Positions 53,866 to 63,235 of a stretch of DNA of 64,000 nt are shown in pieces. The position numbers and the translations under genes were made by a program. The DNA is taken from positions 815,567 to 879,566 of the forward strand of contig OZ037931.1 of NCBI GenBank assembly GCA_964035575.1, in the 5' to 3' direction. How positions within the stretch are numbered: position 1 is the stretch's first letter; every line of letters begins with the position of its first letter. This DNA is from Rhynchopus sp. YZ270_cl-10 (Eukaryota > Euglenozoa > Diplonemea > Diplonemida > Diplonemidae). Under the pieces are notes generated by a model that saw only the letters and a list, made by a program, of their open reading frames with translations, did no database searches and was not told the origin of the DNA.

Positions 53866-56328
53866 ATGTCAAAAGAAGCCTTGAAGCCCCCCCAACGTGC
53901 TAAGAAATGTACTACCCCCGAGCAATTCGTCTATAAACCCCTGAATGTGCGGTTTGGCACTTCATTGGGGGGGAAGGTGAAGATGCCGAACCCTGAATGC
54001 ATTCCGATCAACTCGAGGAAGGCCACACCCTTCGAGACTTCGTTGTTTAAAGGGCACGTCAGTATGAATATACGAGGTGTGAGTGGCGCAGAGTCTGACC
54101 CTTGGGCTGCAGGGGAACGTTTCCATGGGAAAAAACGGAAGGTGGTGTTGACGGTGCAGGGGCATTTTAAGAGGAGGGTATTGCGTTCAGAGGTGAAATG
54201 TGGGATGGTGTGGAAGAGTGCGTTGACGAACCTGCCGTGGTCGTTTGTCCTGAACGCTGCGGAAAATGTGATTCTTGCGTTCTCCCCTGGCGCAACCTCG
54301 AATTTAAGCAGCCCAACGGGACCCGGATTTATGAATTATCTTCTCGCTGGGGTAGACTCCATGCATGTAGCAGAAGGGGGGGAGGACCGTTTTGATATGC
54401 TAAGTAGTATTACCCCGGAGAAAAGCGAGTTTGCGACGCCAAAAAAGAGGATGGAGCATGTGCGCAAGCTTGGTGAAAAACAGAAGCAAAAAAAGCCGGC
54501 CAAAGTTGAGAAGGAGAAGGAGGGCAGCAACAGACTGTCCAACACCTACAGCGGGATGGCCGCGACGCAGCCGGTTTTGAAGGTGCCGATTGGGAGCGAG
54601 ACGACCAAGCTGCTTGCAGACAGCGACGACGAGGAGTGGGGGTATTGGGAACCTGGTGACGAATACACCTTCGACTTCTACGGGGACAAGATAGATTTGG
54701 CGAGGTTCGTGGCACACATCCCGACCCTCCCGGAGATCAATTTGAACAAATACTTCAACGGCCAGCCCTTCCCCTTTGTCGCAACCACCACCTCCGGCGA
54801 GGTTCTCTGGCACTTCGAAGTCTGGCACTCCCTCCTCTTTGAAGAAGGCAACTCCACATACTCCCCCGAACAATGCGGAATGGCCGGATCCTCTTCGTCA
54901 TCGTCGTTCTCCTCTGATCTCTCCAAAAATCTGAATCGGAGGGCTTCCAAGGAAAATCTTTCTTCTGAACAGACTGGGAGTCATCAAGGAAATGAGGGCT
55001 GGTCGTTTCCGTCTTGCCCGGAGCAATACAACCCTGAAGATATCCGATTTGATGAGAGCAGCCTGGGGGGGACTCAACGCATGAAGCGTGCGCTATCCTT
55101 TCAATCGTGTCAGACAGATGGGGCGCCGTCGTTAGGATATGCGGCATTTCAGGGGTCACGCCATTCTGGTGCGTTGTCTCAATCAGAAGGCATGCAAACC
55201 CCTTTATCCTACACAACCGGACAACACCCAGCTCCACGCTATCCAAAATCCCCTGCATTGTGCCCTCGGTCTTCAAATTGCTACCTCTCCTCAGAAGACG
55301 TGCTAGACTACCACAATAATGAGCCAAGAACGGTGGTGTATGGAGGCGGACGATCGCGGTCGGGGAGTGGCAACAGATTGCCTCATGGTGGCGCGAACGA
55401 TTCTATCGCAGGGGGAAGGGGGATGCTGCGATTTAAAAACCCGGTACCTCTGCGTGACAGATGGCTCTCTTGGGATGAGCATTTGGGTGGGGGTGCATCA
55501 CAGCCGCGTCCGACCGATTATTTCTGTGCGTCGTTGGTAGCGTTATTTGGGATAGGGTTTTTTGTGTTGTGCCTGGTATGGTACCATGATACGCTGGCAG
55601 ATCGGATCCGGCAAAAGACAATTGAGTTGCGACCATCCACCATGGAATGTATCAAAATCCTTGGCATCACCGCGGGCACTCTAGTTGTAGCCTTTTTAAT
55701 AGGTAGGATCACAGAGTTTATTAAGGCACCGTACCTTAGGGAGCCTTCTACGAAGGGTAGACCGCTTCTTGGGTTGAATATGGCCGACAGTACGTTTGTC
55801 GTGTTGGCGATTTTATTGTCAATTCCAGAAGAATTGTGCTTTCGTGGAGTGATGATACCGACAAAGCAGCAGGAGCATGACCCGCATGCGAGGGTAATGT
55901 GGGCGGTGCTCTCCATTGTGATGTACGTCGGGCATTTCCCGTTGGTTGCGACAACAGTGTTTCCGAGGGGGTATCCAACGTTAGTGGACCCGCGGTTTTT
56001 GGCGTTGGCGAGTTGCGTTGGTATTGGGTCTTGTTTGGTGATTGCTGAGGTGGAGACAGTCTGGGCCTGCGCCTTTTTAAACGGTGTCTGTACGTTGTGC
56101 TGGTTGGTGGCCGGGGGAGGCTTAAAGAGACTCCGCAAAGTTCGTATCCGAATTCCCTTCTCGCACACAACCATCATCAGGGGTGAGGACGAATTTTCCA
56201 ATGATTTTGCCAGTGCAACTGGACGCGAAAGCGACAGCTTCAACGGCAGTATGCACACCGCACCAAGTGAACGGTACCACAATATGGCTGATGACACCAT
56301 GAGCGCGCTCCAAGGGGAAGCAGAATAG
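53866..56328 (+). CDS. DUF1769-like domain fused to a CPBP-family intramembrane protease-like domain
   Basis: 820 aa from ATG at 53866 (context CCACCATGT). The N-terminal part (about 20-320) resembles the DUF1769/Duc1 lipid-binding family: a SLFKGHVSMNIRG strand, 'GERFHGKKRKVVLTVQGHFKR' spacing, KCGMVWKSALTNLP, and later 'YFNGQPFPFVATTT'. A Ser-rich disordered stretch follows. The C-terminal half has about six hydrophobic segments (551-757). One carries EELCFRG (Glu655, Glu656, Arg660), the EExxxR motif of CPBP/CAAX proteases. A His follows in MYVGHFPLV. The usual third-motif His looks replaced in VWACAFLNG, so catalysis is uncertain. CPBP proteins cleave membrane substrates or act as scaffolds. 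Both family calls are by eye; their fusion is unusual. Confidence 0.75.
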   Translation: MSKEALKPPQRAKKCTTPEQFVYKPLNVRFGTSLGGKVKMPNPECIPINSRKATPFETSLFKGHVSMNIRGVSGAESDPWAAGERFHGKKRKVVLTVQGHFKRRVLRSEVKCGMVWKSALTNLPWSFVLNAAENVILAFSPGATSNLSSPTGPGFMNYLLAGVDSMHVAEGGEDRFDMLSSITPEKSEFATPKKRMEHVRKLGEKQKQKKPAKVEKEKEGSNRLSNTYSGMAATQPVLKVPIGSETTKLLADSDDEEWGYWEPGDEYTFDFYGDKIDLARFVAHIPTLPEINLNKYFNGQPFPFVATTTSGEVLWHFEVWHSLLFEEGNSTYSPEQCGMAGSSSSSSFSSDLSKNLNRRASKENLSSEQTGSHQGNEGWSFPSCPEQYNPEDIRFDESSLGGTQRMKRALSFQSCQTDGAPSLGYAAFQGSRHSGALSQSEGMQTPLSYTTGQHPAPRYPKSPALCPRSSNCYLSSEDVLDYHNNEPRTVVYGGGRSRSGSGNRLPHGGANDSIAGGRGMLRFKNPVPLRDRWLSWDEHLGGGASQPRPTDYFCASLVALFGIGFFVLCLVWYHDTLADRIRQKTIELRPSTMECIKILGITAGTLVVAFLIGRITEFIKAPYLREPSTKGRPLLGLNMADSTFVVLAILLSIPEELCFRGVMIPTKQQEHDPHARVMWAVLSIVMYVGHFPLVATTVFPRGYPTLVDPRFLALASCVGIGSCLVIAEVETVWACAFLNGVCTLCWLVAGGGLKRLRKVRIRIPFSHTTIIRGEDEFSNDFASATGRESDSFNGSMHTAPSERYHNMADDTMSALQGEAE

Positions 56329-56483
56329 GGAGCTATGTGAAATATGGTAAATAATGAACACCTCGTCGTCTTTTGTTTGGTTGGTACGCCACCCACGTCA
56401 AATACGCTACCACAATATGGCTGATGATACCATGAGCGCGCTCCAAGGGGAAGCAGAATAGGGAGCAATGTGAAATATGGTTT
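56272..56483 (+). repeat. Duplicated 3' end of the CPBP gene
   Basis: The last 19 codons and 3' flank (56272-56348) are repeated at 56407-56483 with few changes (TACCACAATATGGCTGATGA, GCGCTCCAAGGGGAAGCAGA, ATAG). The second copy lies wholly in the 3' flank, so it adds no protein. Confidence 0.9.
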
Positions 56484-56640
56484 AAAAAATACCTGCAGAA
56501 ATTTTGGGGGAGGAGGAGGAGGAGTTATGGAGAATTTTGACTTTTTTTTTTGAGTGCTCCCCTCGCCGTTTCAAGTTGTGTGATTGATTTTTTTTTTTTT
56601 TTTGGGAAAAGGGGGTGGGGTGGGGGGGTTTTCATTTTTA

Positions 56641-56693
56641 ATGCCTGCGTCCGCCGATGAGGCGTTTGCACTTTCAGCTTCTCTTTTTTAGTT
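56641..56693 (+). repeat. F5 structured repeat
   Basis: ATGCCTGCGTCCGCCGATGA, GGCGTTTGCACTTTCAGCTT, CTCTTTTTT. CGCC/GGCG pairing with TGC...GCA around it. Other copies: 50020, 52321, 58399, 60513, 61361. Confidence 0.65.
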
Positions 56694-57041
56694 TTTCCAC
56701 AATGCGCAATATTTCTTGGGTGCGGGTAACCCATGGGAGTACGGGGCCAGAAGCTCCCCAGGGTATTATTTTCTTCTCCCGGGAAGGAGATCTAGGTGGG
56801 TTGGTGGGGACACTTCAGTTTTTTGTCCCCTTTTTTTTTGTCAATTTCTCTCTTTTAAGGATCCTGTGAAGAAAACCCGTGCCTATTATCTAGTGATAGT
56901 AGTCTATAATCAAACAAATTTTTTTGCCAATTTTATCTAGAATTTCCTGCTAAAAAAAATAGCAACTCTCATTGAAAAACTGGCAACACCTTTTGTTGTC
57001 TATAACCACTTAAATTTTTTTTTGCCAATTTATCAAGGATT

Positions 57042-57090
57042 TGTGTGTGTATGCACGAGAGGATGCGCTCATCATTCAAGTTTTCTTATC
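57042..57090 (+). repeat. F1-like repeat, copy 8 (diverged)
   Basis: GTGTGTATGCACGAGAGGAT, GCGCTCATCATTCAAGTTTT, CTT. Loop kept, stems weaker. Confidence 0.45.
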
Positions 57091-57292
57091 TTATCTTTTT
57101 ATCCCCAATACAATGATAACATGGTAGAGAATATGATGCTTTCTGATATTTAAAAAAAAAAATGCCATGAGTCACCCGCCGTCTGACCAACAAAGAAAAA
57201 TAAAAAAGGGTGTAGTTAGTACGTTATTAGCGGTTGTTTTGCTCTGCATTTTATTTTTGTGTTATTTTGTTCGATTTTGTGTGTTCCAGGAT

Positions 57293-57419
57293 TGGGTGAT
57301 CTATGAACGGGGAGAGATTTTTTCTTTCTCTAGCTCTCAGTCAGCGTCTCACAGACTCTCACAAAAAACTCTCACAAGCCTATTTGTGTAGTCTCACGGA
57401 GACGATCATAGATCATCCA
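57293..57419. mobile_element. Short CTCTCACA element, copy 2
   Basis: TGGGTGATCTATGAACGGGG at the left, GACGATCATAGATCATCCA at the right, 127 bp. Flanks AGGAT and AGGTT are similar, suggesting a 5-bp duplication with one change. Confidence 0.65.
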
Positions 57420-57829
57420 AGGTTCTTTTGAATAGTGTTTCTTTAAACAATAAACCCCCTTCCCCAGATCCCATCGAGCTGTATGATTGACTCTTTTGGC
57501 GCAATCTCGTTTTCCCCCTTCCCCCCTTTTTTGTCAAAACCCAATCTGGTCCTTTAAGTCGTAGTTGTGTTGTTATATCCCGTGAGGCGCAAATATCATC
57601 TCTCAGAGATTATTTTTTTTAAAATTGGGAACATTTTTTTATCCCTATACCTATGCATATCAATTTATTGAATGCAATGCGTTGAAATATACTTTAAATT
57701 GGTACTGCCCTGTGTTTACTTTGCTTCGATCAAAAAAAAAAAAAAAAAATAAGGCAGGTGTGCGTGCACTGCTGTTTTTCATGTGCCTCATTGTTGTGCA
57801 AAACTTTATTTTGTTTTTTTTTCCTTCTA

Positions 57830-57875
57830 GGTGAAACGTAGCACTACGGGGCCTAGGTTCATCTTACAAACTAGT
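57830..57875 (+). repeat. F1-like repeat, copy 9 (diverged)
   Basis: GGTGAAACGTAGCACTACGG, GGCCTAGGTTCATCTTACAA, ACTAGTT. The flanking order (GGTGA...TTCATCTTA-AAAC) is kept; loop and inner stem differ. Confidence 0.35.
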
Positions 57876-58107
57876 TAGACATTCACGTGAGGTAGATTCA
57901 TCTTTGAAAACTTTTCTTTTGTTTTTCCTTGTTTTCTTCGTACCAGAGTGGAGCTATGTACCCCGCACCCTCCCCACACCCTTTTTTTTTGTACCATTGT
58001 GATCAAGGCAAACGTTAAATCTCACGCATTTTTGAATGAATGAAAATCTACAATTTTTTTAGGGGAGAACCCCGAGCATTTTCCCCTGTCCGATCTTGCT
58101 AGCATTA

Positions 58108-58340
58108 ACCCTTTGGGGACCGAGCCAAAAAGTTAAAAATTTTGGTTTTGGTTTTTTTATGCAAAAAGTGACCTAAGTTTGGGTGATCTATGAACGGGGA
58201 GAGATTTTTTTCACTAGCTCTCAGTAGGCTCTCACAGGCTCTCACAAGCTCTCACGGCCTGTTACGTGTCTCACGGAGACGATCATAGACCCAAAGTTGG
58301 GATAAACATCGAGAAAGTTATCCGATCTTGCTAGCATTAA
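58108..58340. mobile_element. Truncated second copy of the TTAA element, itself carrying a CTCTCACA element
   Basis: TTAACCCTTTGGGGACCGAG starts at 58106 and follows the reverse of 25105-25208. It is interrupted at 58180-58293 and resumes with GGGATAAACATCGAGAAAG. The flank word TCCGATCTTGCTAGCATTAA occurs before it (58090) and again after it (about 58321). Confidence 0.65.
58180..58293. mobile_element. Short CTCTCACA element, copy 3
   Basis: TGGGTGATCTATGAACGGGG...ACGATCATAGACCCA, 114 bp, with AAGTT on both sides. The empty site is visible in the 24389-25204 element (reverse strand, near 25130), which lacks this insert. Confidence 0.8.
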
Positions 58341-58725
58341 GTCACCTGATTTATCCAACGATTCGGAGGTATTCTCAAATGTTTCTTCTCCGGTGTTTCA
58401 GTGTCCGCCGACGAACGGTGAGGCGCATCCTCTCTTTTTTCCTCCGATTTTCAACGTGGAGCTCCTCCTCGGTGGTGTCTACACTAATACAAAATAACAA
58501 CAATACATGGCCATTGCCGTGACCCCCTTTTTTTTAATGATTCTGTCCAACCTCTCAATCAAAATAAAACGAGGAGAAACCGTTTTGGGATAGCTTTTCT
58601 AAAAAAAAACAATCTAAAAAAAAAAAAGAAAAAAACTTTCGCGATTCGCATCGATGCTTTCGTTAGGCTTACGATACCCATATCTGTTTCCCCCCCCCCC
58701 CCCCTATTCAAGATGACATGTGGGG

Positions 58726-60419
58726 GCACCACGCTGGATGATAGGGGTCACATGATAGGGTGACATGATAGGGCACATGTTAGGATCCTAACATGTGCCC
58801 TATCATGTGACCTATCATGTGCCCTATCATGTACCCCATCATGTACCCTAACATGTGCCCTATCATGTACCCTATCAATCCTATCATGTGAACCGGGGAA
58901 TCCTATCATGTGCCCTATCATGTACCCTAACATGTACCCTATCATGTGACCTATCATGTGCCCTATCATGTACCCTAACATGTGCCCTATCATGTACCCT
59001 ATCAATCCTATCATGTGAACCGGGGAATCCTATCATGTGCCCTATCATGTACCCTATCATGTACCCTATCATGTACCCTATCATGTACCCTATCATGTAC
59101 CCTATCATGTGCCCTATGGCCACATGATAGGGCACATGATAGGCCACATGTTAGGGTACATCATATCAAGTTCACCGCAAAAATTACCACCAGCACTGAA
59201 AAGTGACCAGGCAGTCCACTTGACAAACACATCGGTTTGTTGTCAAATAAGTCATCCACCATACACTGAGGAGATAATGATCCAACAATTTACAAGAAAG
59301 ATTACTTAACCTACTGCTGGAAATTGCCAGGTCGTAGTAACACACAAAGTGTGCCTCCGTTCGGGAAGACCGGATATTCTAGAGACCAAAAAGGCCTCAA
59401 GAATATCTTCCGGTAGTCAAGGTATAACCGAGTGAACGGCCCAAGACCCCCGTGGAGAAGTTAAATGTTGTAATGCTATCAAGTAGAAACTGCGAACACT
59501 GTCTTACCCTCCTCAATGCATGGTAGAAGATGTCTTTAACAACAAACCGAGCTCTGCTTATCAAGAGTTTTTAATCTTCCCCCCATTCGATTTTTTGACA
59601 AGGTGTCCATACATGCTGACCCACACAGGTGGGAATGCGACACGTAAAATTTCCACCAGACGAAGATGATGAGCATGAAAAATAATAATAACAACAATCA
59701 CAAGCAAAATCTCGTTCGTATTTCGTTTAGTTGGTACGCAACGCCCCGGCGACCAATCGACCACGTGGTTGACCAAAAAAATAATGTGAAGGAATTCGCT
59801 AAGGAAATCTGCTACCAGTTTGATCAGTCAGTACACTACCACACCCGATTTTGGGCAAAAAATAGCGCAACACCGCTTTTTTCCCCTTTGTATCACGCTT
59901 ATCTGCACAACCGTATTAGGGATTTTTTTTTTTTTTTGGAAACTCAAAACCACGTTTTAGACCCCCCAAGATGCTCAAAAGTGCCAAATTTTGCTTTAAA
60001 TGGCCTCAATTCGTCGAAATTAGCCCTATTTTGGGGCAAAAAAAAAATTCGAGAGTCCCTTTCCCTGGGAGGCACTAGGTTCACATGATAGGGCACATGA
60101 TAGGGTCACATGATAGGGTCACATGATAGGATCACATGATAGGGTACATGATAGGGCACATGATAGGGTACATGATAGGATTCACTGGTTCACATGATAG
60201 GGCACATGATAGGGTACATGATAGGGCACATGATAGGATTCACTGGCTCACATGATACTTTACTTGTTAGATTTCCGACTTCACATGATAGTTCACATGT
60301 TAGATTTCCCGGTTCACATGATGGTTCACATGATGGGATTTACCGGTTCACATGATAAAATTCTATCATGTGACCTATCATGTAAATCTACCAAATCACC
60401 CTATCATCCAGCGTGGTGC
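58726..60419. mobile_element. TIR element of ACATGATAGGG words, about 1.7 kb
   Basis: GCACCACGCTGGATGATAGG at the left and CCTATCATCCAGCGTGGTGC at the right. Terminal 350-400 bp are packed with CACATGATAGGG and inverse CCCTATCATGTG. The centre (59225-59560, 59935-60060) is the reverse of blocks in 31929-32876. No clear target duplication; no transposase frame. Confidence 0.75.
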
Positions 60420-60455
60420 AGCACGAGGAGTATCATCTTACAACTTTTCTTTTTT
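60411..60455 (+). repeat. F1-like repeat, copy 10 (diverged, partly inside a TIR end)
   Basis: GCGTGGTGCAGCACGAGGAG, TATCATCTTACAACTTTTCT, T-run. Its 5' side overlaps the right end of the ACATGATAGGG element, suggesting insertion at or next to an F1 copy. Confidence 0.4.
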
Positions 60456-60512
60456 ATTTTCTCTCTTTTTTTATGTGTGTATCTTTGGTGTGGTCTGCTT
60501 TTTTCAATGGCA

Positions 60513-60565
60513 GTGCCTGCGTCCGCCGCTGAACGGTGAGGCGTTTGCACTTTCAACTTCTCTTT
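60513..60565 (+). repeat. F5 structured repeat
   Basis: GTGCCTGCGTCCGCCGCTGA, ACGGTGAGGCGTTTGCACTT, TCAACTTCTC. Pairing CCG/CGG and GTGC/GCAC; the fullest copy of this family. Confidence 0.65.
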
Positions 60566-60912
60566 CATACTGTTGTCTCATACAAACGAAAAAAAATGAA
60601 AACCAAAACTCCTGGATTGCTCAAAAAACAAAACAAACAAAAAAAAAAAATGGGTGTTTCAGAACAAAGCCGTGTGAATCTGCAGTGTTATCTCTTGTTG
60701 CCTTTCTCCGTGCCTCTCCTCCTTTATCTCAGACCACGTGTACGAACGGAAGTGAAAGTGTATATTTTTTGGTCTCAAAAAAGATGTGTACATGTGACCA
60801 CCACTGGCTCTATTCCAACCCGCCCCAGTATAGAAAGAATGGGGGTTGGGGTACGGTGTTCAATTTCCTTTTTAGCATTGCACGGAATCATGATGAAATA
60901 GTGGTATTGTTT

Positions 60913-60988
60913 GGGCACTTATGCTTTCATCCGGATGGCTGGGCATCGTACAGTGGGTCAGTCGGAGGTGTGCCTGCATCAACAACTA
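60913..60988 (+). repeat. F6 structured repeat, copy 3
   Basis: GGGCACTTATGCTTTCATCC, GGATGGCTGGGCATCGTACA, GTGGGTCAGTCGGAGGTGTG, CCTGCATCAACAACTAC. Confidence 0.65.
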
Positions 60989-61360
60989 CAGTTCTTTTTT
61001 TTTGTTGTGGCCGCTGTGCTTATGGGACTCCTCGTGCATCTTTCCCGTTTCTTTTTTTTTCTCTTTTTTTTGCATTTTTCTGAGGTCCGTTGCTCTGTTT
61101 TCGCTTCATGCATACATTACTTTACCATCTACCAGATGGTTCAACAAGATGCTAAACAGTCTAATGGCGCGCAACGCTGAGAGAGAAAAGAGCGGTTCGG
61201 TTATTCTTTTAAAAAAAACCCGTACTTTTTCCTTTTCTGTGTCAAAAGTTGTCAGAAAAAATAAAAAAAAAACAAGCCTTCCAAAGGTTTTCTTATAGCA
61301 AGGGTAGGGGAATGGGGGAGGGGTTTGTTCTGTTATTTTCAATATTTTTTTATTCACAAT

Positions 61361-61412
61361 ACCTGCGTCCGACGAACGGCGCGAGGTGTTAGCACTTTTC
61401 AACTTCTTTTTT
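61361..61412 (+). repeat. F5 structured repeat
   Basis: ACCTGCGTCCGACGAACGGC, GCGAGGTGTTAGCACTTTTC, AACTTC plus T-run. Confidence 0.55.
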
Positions 61413-61617
61413 TTTTACCACAAATTCGCATAATTTTTGTTTGCACCCCTCATTTTTATTGTTGTTTTTTTTTTTTCACCCCACGAGGCATCCTCATCTT
61501 CTGTGAGAACCGAACAAAAAAAAAAATATTCCCCTTCTTTTCCACCCCTCTCTCTCTCTCTCTCTCGTCCAAACGACTGGTATTTTGCAACTACTGTGAT
61601 GACATCATGAAAGGTAA

Positions 61618-61664
61618 GGTGACTAAGCACGAGAGGCTTTGGATCAACCTTATCAACCTTTCTT
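61618..61664 (+). repeat. F1 structured repeat, copy 11
   Basis: GGTGACTAAGCACGAGAGGC, TTTGGATCAACCTTATCAAC, CTTTC. It lies 236 bp before the next gene start. Confidence 0.75.
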
Positions 61665-61899
61665 AGAGTTCGCAACTATGGTGTGGCTGAAAGGGGGTGC
61701 TATTTTTTTTTTTGTGCTATTTTCTGCTATTTTGGGGGTCGTCTGCCACACCAAACTAATTCATTATGGCAGTTCCACTACCCCCTGACTGGTCTGTCGG
61801 CGCACATTACCTTACCAACTTCATTTTTTTTTATCACTCGAACCATTCTTCACTTCAGAAAACAAGGGGAGGGTGGGGGTGGGTGACCCGAATAGCACA

Positions 61900-63235
61900 A
61901 TGGCAATAGCAGGGATGAAGTGGTTGGGGAGCAAGCTTGGTGTGGACATAACGGGGAACGAACGTGACGAGGGTGGCATGGCAGAACCTACACAGGGCGG
62001 CGGCGGCGGTGGGTGGGTGGACCAGATTGGGAAGACGCTCTTTGAGACCGGGACCACGGAGGACAAGGACGACGGCATACCTGAAAATGAGGTGGAGTTT
62101 GTGTACAGCCAAGCGAACGGACGCTGGGAACCACACGCAAACGCACCGAAGCACGTCTGGGACGAATTCAACGAGCGTCTGAAGAACCCAAAGGACTCCT
62201 ACGGAAAGCCTCTCATTCAGGAGGTCGCGGCCCCCCCACCCCTCCCACCCCCGCCACCACAGGGCAAGCCTTCCCCCCCAGCAGGGGCCGGCCGCAGCCA
62301 ATACGTGGACTGCTTCTCCACCCCCAGCAGCTCGGCTGCATCCCCTGTGGCACAGCACTCCCCGCATGCTGAGGCGTCAAATGTCACTCTCCAGGCAGTA
62401 CAGGTATGATCCATTGAATGAAAAAAGGATTGTTACGGCTAGAGAACTTAGGTATCCTTTGCCAAATTATTATGCTGAAAGGGGCGTCAACTGCATTCTC
62501 TAAACAAATAAACCTGTATAGTGGAGCACACTCTAGGTTACACTAATACAACCAAGTTTTCAAAAAAAAGACCTTTTCATTTCACAGCACACCCAAATGC
62601 CTGGAGGCCCCCCTACTGCAGGTGGGCCGCCTATGGCGGGCAGGCCGTACCAGCCCCAGGCAATGCCGGTGCAGAGCTACGCCCCACCCGCAGCCGCAGC
62701 GCAGGCACCGCAGATGCGTGGACCCCCGCAGACCACCACCTCAGTTGCCCCTTCCGCTGCCCCGACCCCGACCCCGACCACCTCTGCCACCATCGCACCT
62801 CCTCCCGCCTCGTATGGTGGCCCACCGTACGGGGGTGCACCTACCCAAACTGCTATAGCATCGTACGGCGGCCCACCTGGAGCTGCGAAGGTGGAGGCCC
62901 CGTTCAGACCTGCAGCAACCGCTGTGCCGTCGGTGGGGTATGTGGGAGGTGGGATGCCACCAAGCGGACAGAGTGGGGTAGGAGGAGGAGGAGGAGGGGG
63001 GGGAATGCCGGCAAGTGGATCTGTTGGTGTGACAGGAGGAGGAGGAGGAGGGCCCCCGGGCATGGGCTACCAGCCGCAGCAGTCGTACAGTAGCGTAGCA
63101 CAGCCAGCTGGTGGTGCGGGTGTGGGTGTGGGTGGCCCCCCTCCTGCAGCGCACAGTGGATACACACAGCAGCAGGCACGGCTGACACAGCCGCCTTCGG
63201 CTTATGCTTCGCAGGCCCCGCAATATGGTGCATAG
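61900..63235 (+). CDS. Pro/Gly/Gln-rich protein with a possible Sec16-like segment, two exons
   Basis: Exons 61900-62403 and 62588-63235 join in phase 0 to 383 aa. ATG at 61900 is the first in frame; an earlier reading would need a GTG. The N-terminus MAIAGMKWLGSKLGVDITGN is weakly amphipathic. Residues 65-115 read ENEVEFVYSQANGRWEPHAN...KPLIQEVAAPPPLPPPPP. This resembles the 'xFxYDxxxxRWV...PPPPP' segment near the C-terminus of Sec16, a COPII exit-site scaffold, but the match is short. The rest is low-complexity: GGPP, SYGGPP and GGGGG runs, Gln/Tyr-rich end (SYSSVAQ, YTQQQ, YASQAPQYGA). Such sequence also suits an RNA-granule or vesicle-coat adaptor. No catalytic motif seen. Confidence 0.78.
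62404..62587 (+). other. Intron of the Pro/Gly-rich gene, with an F3 repeat inside
   Basis: GTATGATCC...CATTTCACAG, 184 nt, phase 0. F3 at 62517-62570 (TATAGTGGAGCACACTCTAG, GTTACACTAATACAACCAAG, TTTTC plus A-run) lies on the sense strand close to the acceptor. Confidence 0.85.

Larger units (their letters stand above)
56484..58089. other. Intergenic region with F1, F5 and CTCTCACA elements
   Basis: F5 at 56641-56693, F1-like at 57042 and 57830, a short CTCTCACA element at 57293-57419. T-rich spacers; no credible gene. Confidence 0.5.
60420..61899. other. Intergenic region with F5, F6 and F1 repeats
   Basis: F5 at 60513-60565 and 61361-61412, F6 at 60913-60988, F1 at 61618-61664. T-rich, no credible gene. 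The stretch upstream of 61900 is also open in frame but lacks an earlier ATG. Confidence 0.5.

Noticed and set aside
60352-61083. 243-codon + frame after the ACATGATAGGG element
   Set aside because: Composed of T-rich low-complexity and F5/F6 repeat sequence, with no domain and no conserved start.
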